Origin: Gigaspora margarita
Taxonomy: Eukaryota > Glomeromycota > Glomeromycetes > Diversisporales > Gigasporaceae
Direction of reading: 5' to 3'
Assembly: GCA_009809945.1 (NCBI GenBank)
Contig: WTPW01000867.1
Span: forward strand, 1 to 64,000
DNA length: 64,000 bases
Shown here: one piece after another, positions 23,600-35,610 of the stretch
How positions within the stretch are numbered: the stretch's first letter is position 1
How the letters are laid out: every line of letters starts with the position of its first letter
Position numbers and translations under genes: made by a program
Notes under the pieces: generated by a model
Told to the model about the DNA's origin: nothing
What the model saw: only the letters and a program-made list of their open reading frames with translations
The model's database searches: none

Positions 23600-23735
23600 A
23601 GTTAAGAGAGAGAATAAAAAAAGAAAATAATTGCAAAAATAGAAAGTGAGTGTGAAAAAGAGAGAGAGAGAAAAAAGGGAGAGAGAAAGAGTGAGAGAAA
23701 AAGAGAGAAAGAAGAAGAGAGGGAGAGAGAAAAAA
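23600..23735. repeat. GA-rich microsatellite
   Basis: A purine-only tract of GAGA, GAAA and GGGAGA units. The opposite strand gives a run of Ser, Leu and Phe codons, which explains the 77-aa minus frame there. Polypyrimidine tracts at 25967-26107 and 53262-53358 are similar. Confidence 0.9.
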
Positions 23736-24637
23736 TTTTTTTTTTTATTTGAGAATATAAAAAAATTTTTGAGAACATTAAATTAAATAAATATGTTCTC
23801 ATAAGAACATAAATTTCAAAACAGATTTCCAACACTGGTTTAGACTGCTGTTCTTTGTATTTTTTAAGGTTTTTGCTTCTCTTTCATGTTTGCTTTGCTG
23901 AAGATCATCAAAATTCAATAATTTGATTGGTCAGATATTACGTAATTCTGCTTCACTTTAGATGACCCCCAAATTAGGAAAAATTACTCACTTATAACCA
24001 TAATTATTATAGCATTAAAAATTATAGAAAATTTAGTCAAGAAAATGCTCTAAAAAATGGTTTAAAAAATTTTTTTACAGGTGCAATAACATTTACATTT
24101 ATATTGATTATTAATTCACCAAATTACAGTATTATGATGATGTTAATTATGTGATGAGCATAATCCTTATAAAGTTGGCTGATTATTAATTCACTGAATT
24201 ACTATATTATGATAACATAGATCATGCAATGAATATAATTCTTATAAAATTAGCTGATTTAATACAACCAATTAAATTTTATTGAGAGTGCATCAGCATG
24301 ACTAGGCATTATTTTAATTAATAAAACAAATTATATTAATTGATATATAATACAATAATAATTTGATTTTAAAAACATTATTCATATAGAACCCCAGACA
24401 TCTAGTACATTTGTTATACTTTATTTTTTTTAGCATAAATTCCTGAAATTTGAGAAGCAAAAAAACAGTTTTTGGCAATTATCTTGCCATCTAGTAGTCC
24501 AATTTGAATAAGTTTTTTTTTAAAATAAAGCTTTTAGTTAGGTGCATCTAACAAAAAAAAAGTTTATTCAATTCTAATCACTAGATTAACATCCACCAAT
24601 TTTATATATAGATATTAATTAATATATAACACTTAAT

Positions 24638-25635
24638 AGTCAAGGGACATGTCCACATGCAATAGCTTAGGATGAGTTACTTATAGATCAAAGTTGACTC
24701 ATCCAATTTTATATGTAAATTTATGCAAAAAAATTATTTAAATTGAATTTATTTAAAACTATATATATAAAAGTCTCTTTAAATTTTAAATATATATTCT
24801 TGCATTTAATACTCTTTTGTTCAAAGTTTTAGTTCTTAATTTTAAGCAGGGGATGGGAATCTTCCACTAAAGTTGACCAATTCTTTACTATATTCTTTAA
24901 GTCAAATGAGTGACTCACTCTATATAATAATATGATTGTCAAAATAATCTTTTGAAAATATGAAAGATGCTATTAAGTAAAGGCTTATTGTGCTCTAATT
25001 AAAAGTTAAAGAGAGGTTCTTCTGATTTTAATAGTAGTTAAATCATCAAAATCATTTGGTGGATCCCAAGATATTTGGGATCAAAGAAGAGAACTTAAGG
25101 ATCTGCAAATTCACTATTATACAAAGTATTATAAATTATAATACTTTGTGTAATAGTGAATTTACAGATCCTTATGTTCTCTTCTTTGATCCCAAATTAT
25201 CTTGGGCTTCACCAAGCTGATTTTAATGATTTAACTAATATTAGAATCAGAAGAACCTCCTCTTTAACTTTTAATTAGAGCACAATAAGCCTTTACTTAA
25301 TAGCATTTTTCATATTTTTAAAGATTATTTTGACCAATTATATTATTATATAGGGTGAATTACTTATTTGACTTAAAGAACATAGTAAAGAATTGGTCAA
25401 CTTTAGTAGAAGATTCCAATCCCCCTGCTTAAAATTAAGAACTAAAACTTTGAACAAAAGAGTATTAAATGCCAAAGAATATATATTTAAAATTTAAAGA
25501 GACTTTTATGTATATGTATACTTTTAAATAAATTCAATTTAAATAATTTTTTTGAATAAATTTACTTATAAAATTGGGTGAGTTAACTCATTTGATCTAA
25601 AGTAATTGCATTCAGTTTGATATGTCCCTTGACTG
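24638..25635. mobile_element. 1-kb near-full-length foldback with TTAAT duplication
   Basis: Starts AGTCAAGGGACATGTCC and ends in the inverse ATGTCCCTTGACTG. Nearly the whole sequence folds back on itself around about 25135, where TATTATAAATTATAATACTT forms the turn. TTAAT flanks both sides (24633-24637, 25636-25640), and the uninterrupted site is visible in the sister element at 52700. A transcript would form a long double-stranded hairpin. No coding region. Confidence 0.85.
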
Positions 25636-25966
25636 TTAATTATTTTATATCGATTATAAAATATTGTTATATATTGATTAATTGGATAAAAATCGATATA
25701 TATATCTATAATTGATATATTGATATATCATTTTCTATATTAAATTGTTATATATCTATAAATTAATTATAAATGTAATTATTTGAAATAATAATTAACA
25801 GATCTTTAACAATTACATAGTGTTTTGACCCATCAAAAAATTTTGTAAAAAAAAATAAAAATAAAAATAAAAAAATAAAATAAAATGCTAATTAAAGCAA
25901 ATTTAAAAAAATTGGCATAGAAAAAAAACAAAAAAAAACTTAAAAAAAAAGCTATTATACACTATT

Positions 25967-26107
25967 TTTACTCTTCTCTCCCTTTTTTTCTCTCTTCTTT
26001 TTCTCTTCTCTCCCTTTTCTCCTTTCTTTCTTTTCTCCTCTTTCCTTTTTCTCCTCTCTCACTTTCTTCCTCTTCTTTTCTTTTTCACTTTTTTTTTCTT
26101 TTTTTTT
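25967..26107. repeat. Polypyrimidine tract
   Basis: CTCTTCTC/TTTTCTCC-type sequence. The same tract sits at the equivalent place in the second element copy (53262-53358). Confidence 0.9.
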
Positions 26108-27869
26108 TAATATTTCAAATTGTTTCAAAATATTTTAGAACTGGGAAATCAAGCTGAACAGTAGATTTGTAGCCTGAATCGTACCAAGGATGCATTTGAC
26201 TAATATTTTCAAAATGATTTGAAATGGTTCAATGATTATAGTACAAGATTAGATTAGATCTTTGTTTATTTTTTTTGTTTATAATTTAGATCTTCTATCA
26301 AGTTTACATTATTTTTCATTTTCAGGTTGTTTTTTTTTTGGCTTCATTTAATTTCACTTAGTTTCATTTAGTTTTCATTTTATTTTTTCATTTTTTTTCA
26401 TTTATTTATTATTTTTTAATTTTTTTTACAAAAAATACCAACCCTAACTTTTGGCACTTTGCAAGAAATCTAATGACTTTTTGAACATAGTGCAAGCCAA
26501 CTTAGCCTTCTGATACTTTGCAAGAACACAACTGATTTCACCAACAATTTTTAAATTTTGAAGAACACTTCTTTAGAGAAATAAAGATTTAGTTGGTGCT
26601 TCATTTTTTTTCATTTGACATTTTATGTTCTTTTTGTTTTTGTTTTTGTTTTTTTTTATTTTTTTATTAATTTATTTTATTTGCGAGAAAAATAACTTAG
26701 GCTTTTTTAACATGTTGCAAGCAAACCCAGACTTTTTTGGCACTTTGCAAGAATATATTCAATGTGATTTTAGCAATTTCTGTTATAAACTCTATTTTAG
26801 AAAAATGGAGATTTGGGGTTTTATTTTTTTTATTTAGTTGCTTACATTTTATTTTTTTGTTTGTTTTCTTTTTACCTATTTCTTTAATTTTTATTTTTTT
26901 ATTTATTCTGGTACTTTGCAAAAATCTTTGACAATTTCTGAATTGCAAGAAATGAACTTCTATTTCAGAAAAATAGAAATTTGGGGCTTCATTTATTTTT
27001 TTATTTAGTTTGCTTACATTTTTGTTTTTTGTTTGTTTTTCTTTTTTTTTACTTATTTTCTTAATTTTATTTTATTTTATTTATTCTTTACTTTCTTCAG
27101 AACTTTGCAAGAAAACAACCTAACTTTTTCGGTACTTTACAAGAACACCAATTCTAACTTCTCTAGCACTTTTCAAAAAGTAGTAAATATAAGCAAATAT
27201 AAGCAAATATAATAGATAAACCAAAAAAGAAAATAATAGCTAACTGCAAAGTGAGAAAATAAGTAAATTAGATGTGACAAAATGCGAAAGTAATCATTTT
27301 CATTTTTTGTATTATTTTTTTAGGTTTGTTTTTTTTTGGTTTTATTTTTTTTTTGTCATTTTTTATAATAATATATAATAAAATATATAATATTTAAAAT
27401 ATTAAATAATAATAATAAATAAAAAATAAAATTTTATATTAAATTGCGAAAACCTGCAAATATTGTATATTTAATTTAAAATATAATATATAATAATAAT
27501 AAATAAAAAAAACAAAATTTTAAAAAACTTGCAAAAACTTGTGAAAATCTGTAAAACATTTAAAAATTTGCAAAAAGTATAATTCAATGAATATAATAAT
27601 TATTAATTGATATTATATTTGATATATATTGATTAATTAGATACATATCGATTACTATCACTATTAATAAAAATCGGTAGGAGTATTGAGTATTGATATA
27701 TAACTTACTCAGTTAGTAATCAATATATATCTATACATAAAATTAGCTAATAAAAAGTTATTTAAAGAAATGTAATTTTGTTATTTTTAGCAAATTTGGC
27801 AAAATTGGCCAAAATCCAGTTATAATCTATATAAAAGATATCTGGGGTCCTATTCATATTATAGTTAAT

Positions 27870-28410
27870 AATCTGCAGTAATCTTTAAATTTATCAAATA
27901 AGTGCAGAATCGAGTTTAAAAAATTACAAAGATCCTTAAAATTTAGATTTTTGCAGTTCTTTGCAGGTTTTTTGCCACAAATCAGTGCAAATTTTTAAAA
28001 AGTATAATCTTTGCAAATTATAATAGGCACTACCTATTATAATTTGTGATAATCTTCAAATTATAATTATGATACTTACCTGCTAGTGAGAACACAAGGA
28101 GAAAATCAATAAACAAAACAAATAAATAAATTTGTTGTTTTTTAATTTTATTATTTTTTTTATTTTTTTTAATTTTATTTTTTTATTTTTTTTTAATTTT
28201 ATTAGTTTTTTTTAATTTTTTTTATTTACATTTTAAATTTTTTATTTATTTACATTATATTGTTATTTTTTTAAAGTCCAAATGAAAATAATAGTGGGAA
28301 TAAAAAGTAAAGTCCCAGTTACTCCTATAATAAGATAACTAAAATTTACTTTTATTCCTATATATGCATGTATGTACATGTATACTACTTTTTTTATTTT
28401 TTTAAAAAAT
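27870..28410 (+). repeat. Dispersed repeat (TGCAGTTCTTYGCAG block), copy 1
   Basis: Contains AATAATCTGCAGTAATCTT, AGATTTTTGCAGTTCTTTGC and a T-run block, ending with ATATATGCATGTATGTACAT. It matches 55600-56420 in the same order, where the first part is duplicated and carries a MITE. The two occurrences follow the two copies of the larger element, so a longer unit may have been copied. Confidence 0.6.
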
Positions 28411-28529
28411 TTTTTTAATTTTATTTAAATAATAATATTAATGTATTTTTATTTATATAAAATTTATTTTGTTGTTTTTTTTATTTTTTGTGACTACCTG
28501 GGAACCAGTAAAAAAAATAGTAAACTGTG

Positions 28530-29420
28530 GGGATTTGTTAACTATGTAATTTTTTCCTTTTTTGGAATCTGGTATTTTACTAAAGATAAAACTACTTTGT
28601 ACTAAGCAAATCTCTTGTTGTATAACAAAATTGTAGAGGAGAAAATTATGAGGATAATGGTTAGGGGCATCCCATAAATAACATTATGTACCCTACATAG
28701 TAGCTCTTGACCCCCTAGACTATATAAAAAAATTTTAAAAATCTATATGTTTATATATATAATTTTACAAAAACCTGAATATATTATGAACTAGTAATCC
28801 TATCTGGATGATTTTGGTACCATTCGATTCGTCTCTATGAGACGAANCCAATGGTACCAAAATCNTTTNATTTGGATNACTNGNTCANGNNTTATTNACN
28901 AAATACTATNNATTTTATAGTAATTTTATAAGAAAACATAATAACCAATAGTATTTCGTTAATAAAACGTGATCCAGTGACCTAAATCAAACAATTTTGG
29001 TACCATTCGAATCCACACCTCGAGACAATTCGAATGGTACCAAAATTATCCAACTTGGACTTCTGGATCAAGTTTTAGACAAATTTTTATAAAAAATTAT
29101 ATTATATTTTTTTGACACTCTAATTATTGAAAAATCATTATATTTTGGGGACCCCCTCAAATATAACGTTATTTATAGATGTCCCCTTATTGAAATATTA
29201 AAATCAGCCTAGCAGATCGTAAGAAATAGACATTTTTGTTTTTATGACTATTTGTTTACTTTTTGTTTACATTATATAGTTATGAGAACAAATACACCTG
29301 TATCTTCATGATTATTCTTGTATTTTTCTCTTCTACAATATTTACTGTATGCATAAGAGTGGTTTACTTAGTACAAAATCGATTTGTCCTTAAGAAAATA
29401 CCAGTTTCTGAAAGAGGTGA
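28530..29420. mobile_element. Foldback element interrupted by 28663-29187
   Basis: Left arm 28564-28660 and right arm 29305-29415 are inverses (TACTAAAGATAAAACTACTT and ATCGATTTGTCCTTAAGAAA regions). The GGGGCATCC element sits in the loop. Confidence 0.55.
28663..29187 (+). mobile_element. TIR element, AGGGGCATCC ends, copy 1
   Basis: Ends AGGGGCATCCCATAAATAAC and GTTATTTATAGATGTCCCCT. The interior has a GATTTTGGTACCATTCGA motif and its inverse several times. Ambiguous bases at 28848-28913 lie inside. Copy 2 is at 34522-34868 on the other strand. Confidence 0.75.
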
Positions 29421-29439
29421 AATTTAATAGTGAAATTCA

Positions 29440-29978
29440 CTAAAAATTACATGATTTTTCACATGTTCCTAGGCAGATCACAAATTAAATTTTATTTTAT
29501 TTAGATTTTTTTTATTATTTAAATTTTTTATTTTTTATTTAATAAATTTTTATTGTTTTTTATTCTGTATTTACTTTTTATTATTATTTTCTAACTTATT
29601 TTTATTTAAATTTAAATTATTTTATTTTTTTTTATTTTATTTAGCGTAATGTATTTTATAACTTTATATTTATTTAATATTTTTTATTATTTTTTTTATT
29701 TATATATATTATATTTTTTAATTTTTTTATTCTTTTTATTAGCTTTTTTTTGACACTTTTTTTTATTTAATTTTTTTTTTTATTAATTAAATTTATTTAA
29801 TTTTTTTTCAGATTTATTTTAACTTTTTATTTTTTTATCTTTTTGGTTATTATTTTTTTTATTATTAATTTATTTTTTTTATTTTTTTATAATTTTTTTT
29901 ATTATAATTTACTTATTTTATTATAATTTATTTTTTTTATTATTATTTATTTTTTCATTATAATTTATTTTTTTTTAT
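29440..29978. other. T-rich low-complexity stretch
   Basis: TTTTATTTA-type sequence with no gene. Open frames here would encode only Phe, Leu, Ile and Tyr. Confidence 0.85.
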
Positions 29979-29980
29979 TA

Positions 29981-30711
29981 TAGTGCGCCAAGTCACTTCT
30001 CATCAAAAATCACATATATTTTAATAAAGCTACAGTGCATTTTATCTAAAGCCAATCTATTTTATATATAAGTGCCAATTTTTTAGCTGCTGTGTAATCT
30101 AATTATCCAATAAAAATGCAGAAAAACTTAATACAATTTTAAATTTTATTAATAAAATTTAAAATTTTGTTAATAAATTCAAATTTTGTTATGTTTTTTT
30201 ATATATAAACGCCAAAATTTTAAATCATATGTAAATTTAAATTAAAATAACTTACTAAAAACAAAAAATATAAAAATTTTATTTTGATAGTTTAATAGCC
30301 TTTTGTTTAAACTATTAAACTATTAAAAAATTTTTTAAATCTTTTTGTTTTTAAAAATTTATATTAATTTAAAATTTTTATAATTAAAAGGTGATGGCTT
30401 TTCGTGAAATGCACTGTATAAAATCTTAAGTTTTAAATATTTTTAGAAATGTAACCAATAAAAACTATAGTTTTTCATTAGTACTATCCAAATTATCAGT
30501 TAGAATATCTAAAAACGTTTATAAATTAAAGTTATAAGTGTTTAAAGCTATTATGCTTTCAAAATTTTGGCGTTTAATATAAAAAATTTAAAAATTTTTT
30601 TTATATTTTTTTATCCAATCAGAATTAGTATATAACGCATCCTTATTGGCTAAAAAGCATTTATATATACCCAAATTTGATACCTATAATGTGAAGTAAC
30701 TTGGTGCACTA
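29981..30711. mobile_element. MITE, TA-flanked, TAGTGCGCCAAGT ends
   Basis: Left TAGTGCGCCAAGTCACTTCT and right GAAGTAACTTGGTGCACTA with TA at each side. The CAGTGCATTT element (30033-30416) is nested in it. Without that the element is about 345 bp. Confidence 0.75.
30033..30416 (-). mobile_element. MITE, TA-flanked, CAGTGCATTT ends, copy 2
   Basis: Inverse-oriented copy of 9151-9515. It begins CAGTGCATTTTATCTAAAGC and ends with GCTTTTCGTGAAATGCACTG, TA on both sides. About 20 bp longer than copy 1. Confidence 0.8.
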
Positions 30712-30731
30712 TATAATTTATTTTTTTATTT

Positions 30732-31110
30732 AATTGATAATCCATTTTCAAATGAGTGAGCCATACATAGTAAATTGTGATGCACAAACTATATGATTTA
30801 CTATATAAAATTGCTAAGCCACAAATGCCACTTTATGACATAGTAAAGTCATTTTTCTACTAAGTAAATATATCTTCACTTTCTAAGTAAACTTGTAGAG
30901 CATTATTTTCCAGTTCTATAATAATATCATTAAAATATGTTTAGTAGATGCAGAGATATTGCTATAAAATGAATTTGTTAACTAATGTAAACATCCTATT
31001 GCTTACATGAAATAGCATTTTTAGCTATAGTAAAACTCATCGTCATGTGTATCACAATTTACTATATATAGTTATATGTAGTTCCCTCATTCAGAAACAG
31101 GTTATCAATT
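30732..31110. mobile_element. TIR element, AATTGATAATCC ends
   Basis: Left AATTGATAATCCATTTTCAA with ATAGTAAATTGTGATGCACA, right TGTATCACAATTTACTATAT with AAACAGGTTATCAATT. Length about 380 bp, non-coding. Confidence 0.65.
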
Positions 31111-33259
31111 AATTAGTTTTTTTTTAATTTTTATTAATATTTTTATGTTTTTTATTATAATTTATTTTAAAATAGTGAATATTACCATTGTGATGATTTA
31201 CATGATAATTACCAGTTATACAAGATAAGTATCAAACTATTTTTTTTACATATTTTTGACTTTTTTTCTACTAATACTATCTTCTATATTTCAATATTTT
31301 TTCATGTTTTTATTCCTTCATTGTTATTGTAGTATTTTTTGTAATTGGTGTTACTCATGATATTGGTGCTTTTTCTTTATTATTGGTATTGTTGTGTTCA
31401 ATTTAGAGTCTCTTTCATCATCAGTATTATTCATTTCAGCATTCTTTCTTTACTTGTATGGCATCTGAAATTCTTTCATTACTGGTGTTGAGGCTCTTTT
31501 GTCACTGTTGTTGTTCATTTTGGTTTTTCTCATGATGAGGTGTTGTCTGAAGTTTTTTTGCCATTGGTATTGCCCAGTCTTGGATCATACAGTTATATAT
31601 TTATTTTTTATTTTTTTAGTATTATGTTCATGTTATACTAATTCTTTTTAGGCTCAAAGTAAGTAGCTGTTGCATTTTACATTACTGGATATGCTATTGT
31701 TGTGTCAAATTTGCTGAATTTGAAAGTCACACTATATCTAGCATTTGTGGTTGTTATAGTAGTATCTTTATAGTATTTGTGCAGTATTTGTATAGTGTTT
31801 TTATAGTATTTGTATAGTATTTCTAAGGTGTTTTTGTGATGTTTCTTGTAATATGCTTTGTAGTTTTTTTTATTAATAAAAATATATTATTATTTTTTTT
31901 AATAAAAATATATTATTTTTTATTATTTTTGTAAAATTTATAATTGATCAATATTATGTATTTGTAATAAATTACATTATTAAAATATATGAATAGTTGA
32001 ATGTATTCTTTTAATATATGAAAAATTAGCTAGTATTTAATATTTTGATGAGTATATAGTAATTTATTATTATTTGCTTTTTACAAGCTGCATAAATCTG
32101 TAAGAGTCACGGATCTGTATTAATTTTTAATAATTGTTTTTTTTAGAAATTTGCACAGATCTGTACTAAAAAAAAACTTTCCCAATGTATCTAATTAATC
32201 TAATTTAGTCAGAGTTATTCACAAATTCTACAAATAGTTTAGTAAACAATTTCACAAACAGTTTAACAAACAATTCTACAAACTGTTTAACAAACAATTC
32301 CACAAACACAAATCATTAAATCAACCAATCAAATCAGATAAAGAGTACATTTGCTTAAATAGGCATAATTTTATATTAGTTTGATTAGTATTAGTATATA
32401 TATATTAATACTCTATTTTTTTATCTCTCTTTCAAAGATATATATACCTAAAAATAGATATTACCTTATTTGTATATTTGTTAGATATCTTTGCTGGATC
32501 AGTTAGATCTGTTAATTATAATTAGATCAGTCAAATTAGTCAATTATTATTAGATCAGTCAGATCAGATAAATCTGTTTAGTTATACCAGATCAATCAAA
32601 TAGATTAGAGCTAACATATCTGTAAAAAATTAGTTCACTATAAAATCTATATTATAAATAAGGATATAAAAAGTGTAAAGCAATGTCTTGTTTTATTGAA
32701 ATAAAGATTAACTGAGTTGAGTTCTAAACTTTGAAATTAATTAGCAAAAGTTAGTTCTATAGTAGTTATCCCTTAATTATATTTTGTTTCTAACATCAAA
32801 TTTACCTTGATCTGTAAAGTAAAAGTAATCAGTCTTTGAAAATTGTCTTATTTCTTGTCTCTATAACTATTGATAAACTTGAAATTCACAGCTATTAGTA
32901 AAAAAAAAAGAGAATTAGTAATTGCTCAATTGATTTTATTTATAGTAAACCCAGTTGATTAAAAACATTAATTACCTCTTATATTGAACAATACGCTATC
33001 ACATGATCTTGGTTATCTTTTTAAAATTGAACTCTATAATTCTTATTGCTGAGTAATTCTCAATCCTATAACACCATTATTAGACTAATATCCTAATTAA
33101 TGCAGTAATCAAACTTACCTGAACTTGAGAACTCATATAATTACTTTTACTGCAGCAAGACCCTATAAATCTTGATACCCAGTACAAATCTTTAATGCCT
33201 CTTTCTGCCTGCCAGATTCAAGGTTTAGGTATCTAGAGTACCTATTAGATAGTATTTTT
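31111..33259. other. Gene-poor stretch with short tandem repeats
   Basis: Degenerate repeats of TCATTATTGGTATTGTT type occupy about 31290-31580. ATAGTATTTGT recurs at 31765-31860. A 26-bp repeat AACAATTCTACAAACTGTTT runs from 32221 to 32307. TTAGATCAGTCA-type units occur at 32465-32600. A segment from TGTTAG (32479) to CTAACA (32794) has LTR-like ends, but no matching target duplication or partner was found. No protein could be recognised. Confidence 0.5.
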
Positions 33260-34500
33260 GTTAGTTGTAGTAGTTAAGTATATAGTTTGACCCATCTATA
33301 ACTAGTTTGTACCTTCTCAATATGCTGCATTAGATAATAAGCTGTATTAGCAAACTTTTTTACATAACTTAATGGAGATAACAATAGCAAACTCAATCTT
33401 TACCAAAGTAGCAAGTAAGTTTTTGTAATAGTGTTTTTCATAATATATAGTATAGGACAGCAAGAAATATCCAATTTTTTCGCAGTTGTTTAAAGTCTTA
33501 TAACTTCATAACAAATAATTATTTTAAAAATCCCTCTTACAGATTTATTATTTATAACCTAATCTACAAATCTGTAAGACAGATTTTTAATATTTTGCTT
33601 TTTACAAGAGTTATAAGATATCAAGGTTTGGTAATTTTAATAGTAAAACAGAAATTTGGCGCTTAGAAATTACCCAATTATATTAATGCTAGTCATATGC
33701 AAATAATTTTATTGGTTAATACTCATTATTAAAAATCAATGTTGGCACTTTAATAAAAATTAGCCAATCAGAAGTTGTGTTATATAACCCAAATTTGGCG
33801 CCTTAATAAAATTAGCCAATCAGAAGTTGTATTACATAATCTAAATTTGGTGCCCCAAAAAAATTGGATATTTCATGCTGTCCTGTACTGTACGTAGTGA
33901 TTGTACCCAGGTAGAACTTGCAATCATGTGACATAGTAATTTATCTGGATATCCAGGTAATTTAATAGTAACTGGGTAGAGGTTTTCCCAATGGGTACAA
34001 TCTCTAACTATACGTATAGTAGTAATTATGATAATTTCTATACTAAAACTTAACTAATATACACACTATATTGGCCTGTAAAAAAATTCTTTACAGTAAA
34101 TCATAACAATTCCAATGCAATTAACTCAATTCTAAACACATACTAGATTACTGGACTAGTGAGTTTTGTAAAAATTTTTATGCAAAAACTACAATAATTC
34201 TGATCATAATTCAACTTTAACTATTGTATATGCTGTATTAGCAAGTAAATTCTATATCAAAATTCTTTACAGCAAATTATAATAGAAATCAAGATAATTT
34301 TGTTGTAACTAATTTAGCTTTAACCACACATTGTAGTTACCAAATAACAAGTAAGTTCTGTAACAAAAACTTACAACAACTTATAGCAAATTATGAAATT
34401 TCTAATACTAATTCAACTTTAACTACTGTATATATATTCAGTAACAGAATTCTTTACTATAATCATAATATAATAGAAATCAAGTTAATAAAAACTTATT
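33260..34500 (-). repeat. Degenerate ~115-bp tandem block, inverse sense
   Basis: Phrases such as TAGCAAGTAAGTTCTGTAAC, TTACAGCAAATTATAATAGA and AATTCAACTTTAACTACTGT are the inverse of those at 17740-19107. The block is interrupted by 33448-33890. No gene. Confidence 0.55.
33448..33890. mobile_element. MITE, TA-flanked, TAGTATAGGACAGC ends
   Basis: Left TAGTATAGGACAGCAAGAAA, right inverse of CAGTACAGGACAGCATGAAA, both beside TA. Both arms continue with ATATCCAATTTTTT. Length 443 bp, non-coding. Confidence 0.8.
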
Positions 34501-34521
34501 GTATAATTAAATTTTACATTA

Positions 34522-34868
34522 AGGGGCAACCATAAATACGTTATGCTTGAGGGGGTTCCCCCAAAATATAACAATTTTCCAATAAATAGGGGTCCCCCAA
34601 AATATAACACAATTTTTTTATAATTATTTGTTTAAAACTTGATCCAGTAGTCAAAGTTGGATGATTTTGGTACCATTTGAATTGTCTCGAGAAGAGGATT
34701 TGAATGGTACCAAAATTGTTTAATTTGGATCACTGCATCACGGTTTATTAACGAAATACTATTGGTTATTATGTTTTCTTAAATAGATTTTTTAAATTTT
34801 TTTTTATATAGTCTGGGGGGTCAAGAGCTACTATGTAGGGGTACATAATGTTATTTATGGATGCCCCT
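34522..34868 (-). mobile_element. TIR element, AGGGGCATCC ends, copy 2
   Basis: Inverse of 28663-29187 through most of its length, including CTCTTGACCCCCCAGACTAT on the minus strand. It carries the same GGTACCA-containing internal inverted repeat. Shorter by about 180 bp. Confidence 0.75.
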
Positions 34869-35139
34869 AATAGCAGCATATAACATATTGTTTGGTATTT
34901 AATTAATTCTATAGCAATAATAAACTATGACATATTTAATTAGTATTCATAGGCATACTAGTATAAAAATTAATCTGGTTGGATGTATTATCTAAAGTAG
35001 ATATTTTAATATTCATATGTAGAGTTGAGTTCAATAAAAAAGATTTTTGTGCATTTTTCATCTGTGTAAATAAGTTACTTGACCAAGCAATAATAATGAA
35101 ATGAAATAAAAACAGTTTTAACAAAATACTAACAGATTT

Positions 35140-35610
35140 CTAAAAGAACCTATTACATCAAAATAGCTAATATTAATTATAATACTAGCTAATTTAGTTA
35201 GTACTATGTGTGGACAGCCTAGTCACTGCAAATAAAAATTTTAGTAGCCAAATTCAGATTTTATTTTTTATATATATGAAGAGGCCAATTTGAAAATTTA
35301 GCTAACTTTTATATATAAAATAGCCAAAATTTTAAGTTTTAATTAAATTAATTATTTAAAGTGGCCAAATTTGCATTTTTTATATATATAAAAGGTGGTC
35401 AAATTTCATAATTAATTATATAAATGCTATAACTTTAATCTGCTATAACTTTTTTTTATAAATAGATTTAAAAAAATTCAAGAACATAGAGTGTTTAGCT
35501 TGTTTTGATTTATATTTTAAGATAGTATTTTTATTTACAATTTTTTTGATAAAGGATTAACAATTTGAATTTCTTCAATTTTATTTGTCAGAACTAGGCT
35601 GTCTGCTATG
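35140..35610. other. AT-rich spacer
   Basis: Contains repeated GGCCAAATTTGxAxTTT phrases near 35280-35400 but no gene or clear element boundary. Confidence 0.45.

Larger units (their letters stand above)
20299..23837. mobile_element. hAT-type non-autonomous element with 8-bp duplication
   Basis: Ends CAGTGTTGGAAATC and GATTTCCAACACTG are perfect inverses for 13-14 bases, flanked by the identical octamer GTTTAGAC (20291-20298 and 23838-23845). An 8-bp target duplication with CAGTG-type ends is the hAT hallmark. Subterminal DNA holds repeated GAGAACAT/ATGTTCTC motifs on both sides. It has no transposase; its 3.5 kb is inflated by insertions at 21004-22014, 22040-22381, 22854-23086 and 23101-23549, plus a GA-rich tract. 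Confidence 0.9.
20138..23968. mobile_element. Outer MITE split by a nest of insertions
   Basis: Ends are GGATCATCTAAAGTGGAGCA (20139) and the inverse, TGCTTCACTTTAGATGACCC (ending 23968). Removing the insertion 20299-23837 and one copy of its target duplication leaves about 285 bp. The interior near 20205 has TTAGGGTTAGGG. It is the outermost of four nesting levels. Confidence 0.75.
24594..27747. mobile_element. AATTTTATATATAGAT element, copy 1
   Basis: Inverted ends AATTTTATATATAGATATTA and TATCTATACATAAAATTAGC. It aligns in the same orientation with 52667-54990 through a polypyrimidine tract (25967-26107), a conserved block with AGATCAGATTAGATCTTTGT-like text, and a run of diverged CTTTGCAAGAA repeats (26457-27180). 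Hydrophobic frames such as 26625-26837 are T-run translations shared by low complexity, so I do not call genes. It contains the foldback 24638-25635. Confidence 0.75.
24388..27851. mobile_element. AGAACCCCAGA MITE split by a 3.1-kb element
   Basis: Left half 24388-24593 and right half 27750-27851 align to the intact copy 1136-1431. The joint corresponds to the middle of that copy. The insert is 24594-27747. Confidence 0.75.

Noticed and set aside
23602..23835. 77-aa Ser/Leu-rich minus frame
   Set aside because: Product of the GA-rich microsatellite and the end of a hAT-type element.
31290..31580. Possible coding relic on the minus strand with repeated Thr/Asn/Lys words
   Set aside because: The pattern follows a degenerate tandem repeat and contains frequent stops in every frame.
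32479..32794. Possible solo LTR with TGTTAG...CTAACA ends
   Set aside because: No target duplication, no second copy and no primer-binding site could be seen; composition alone can give such ends.
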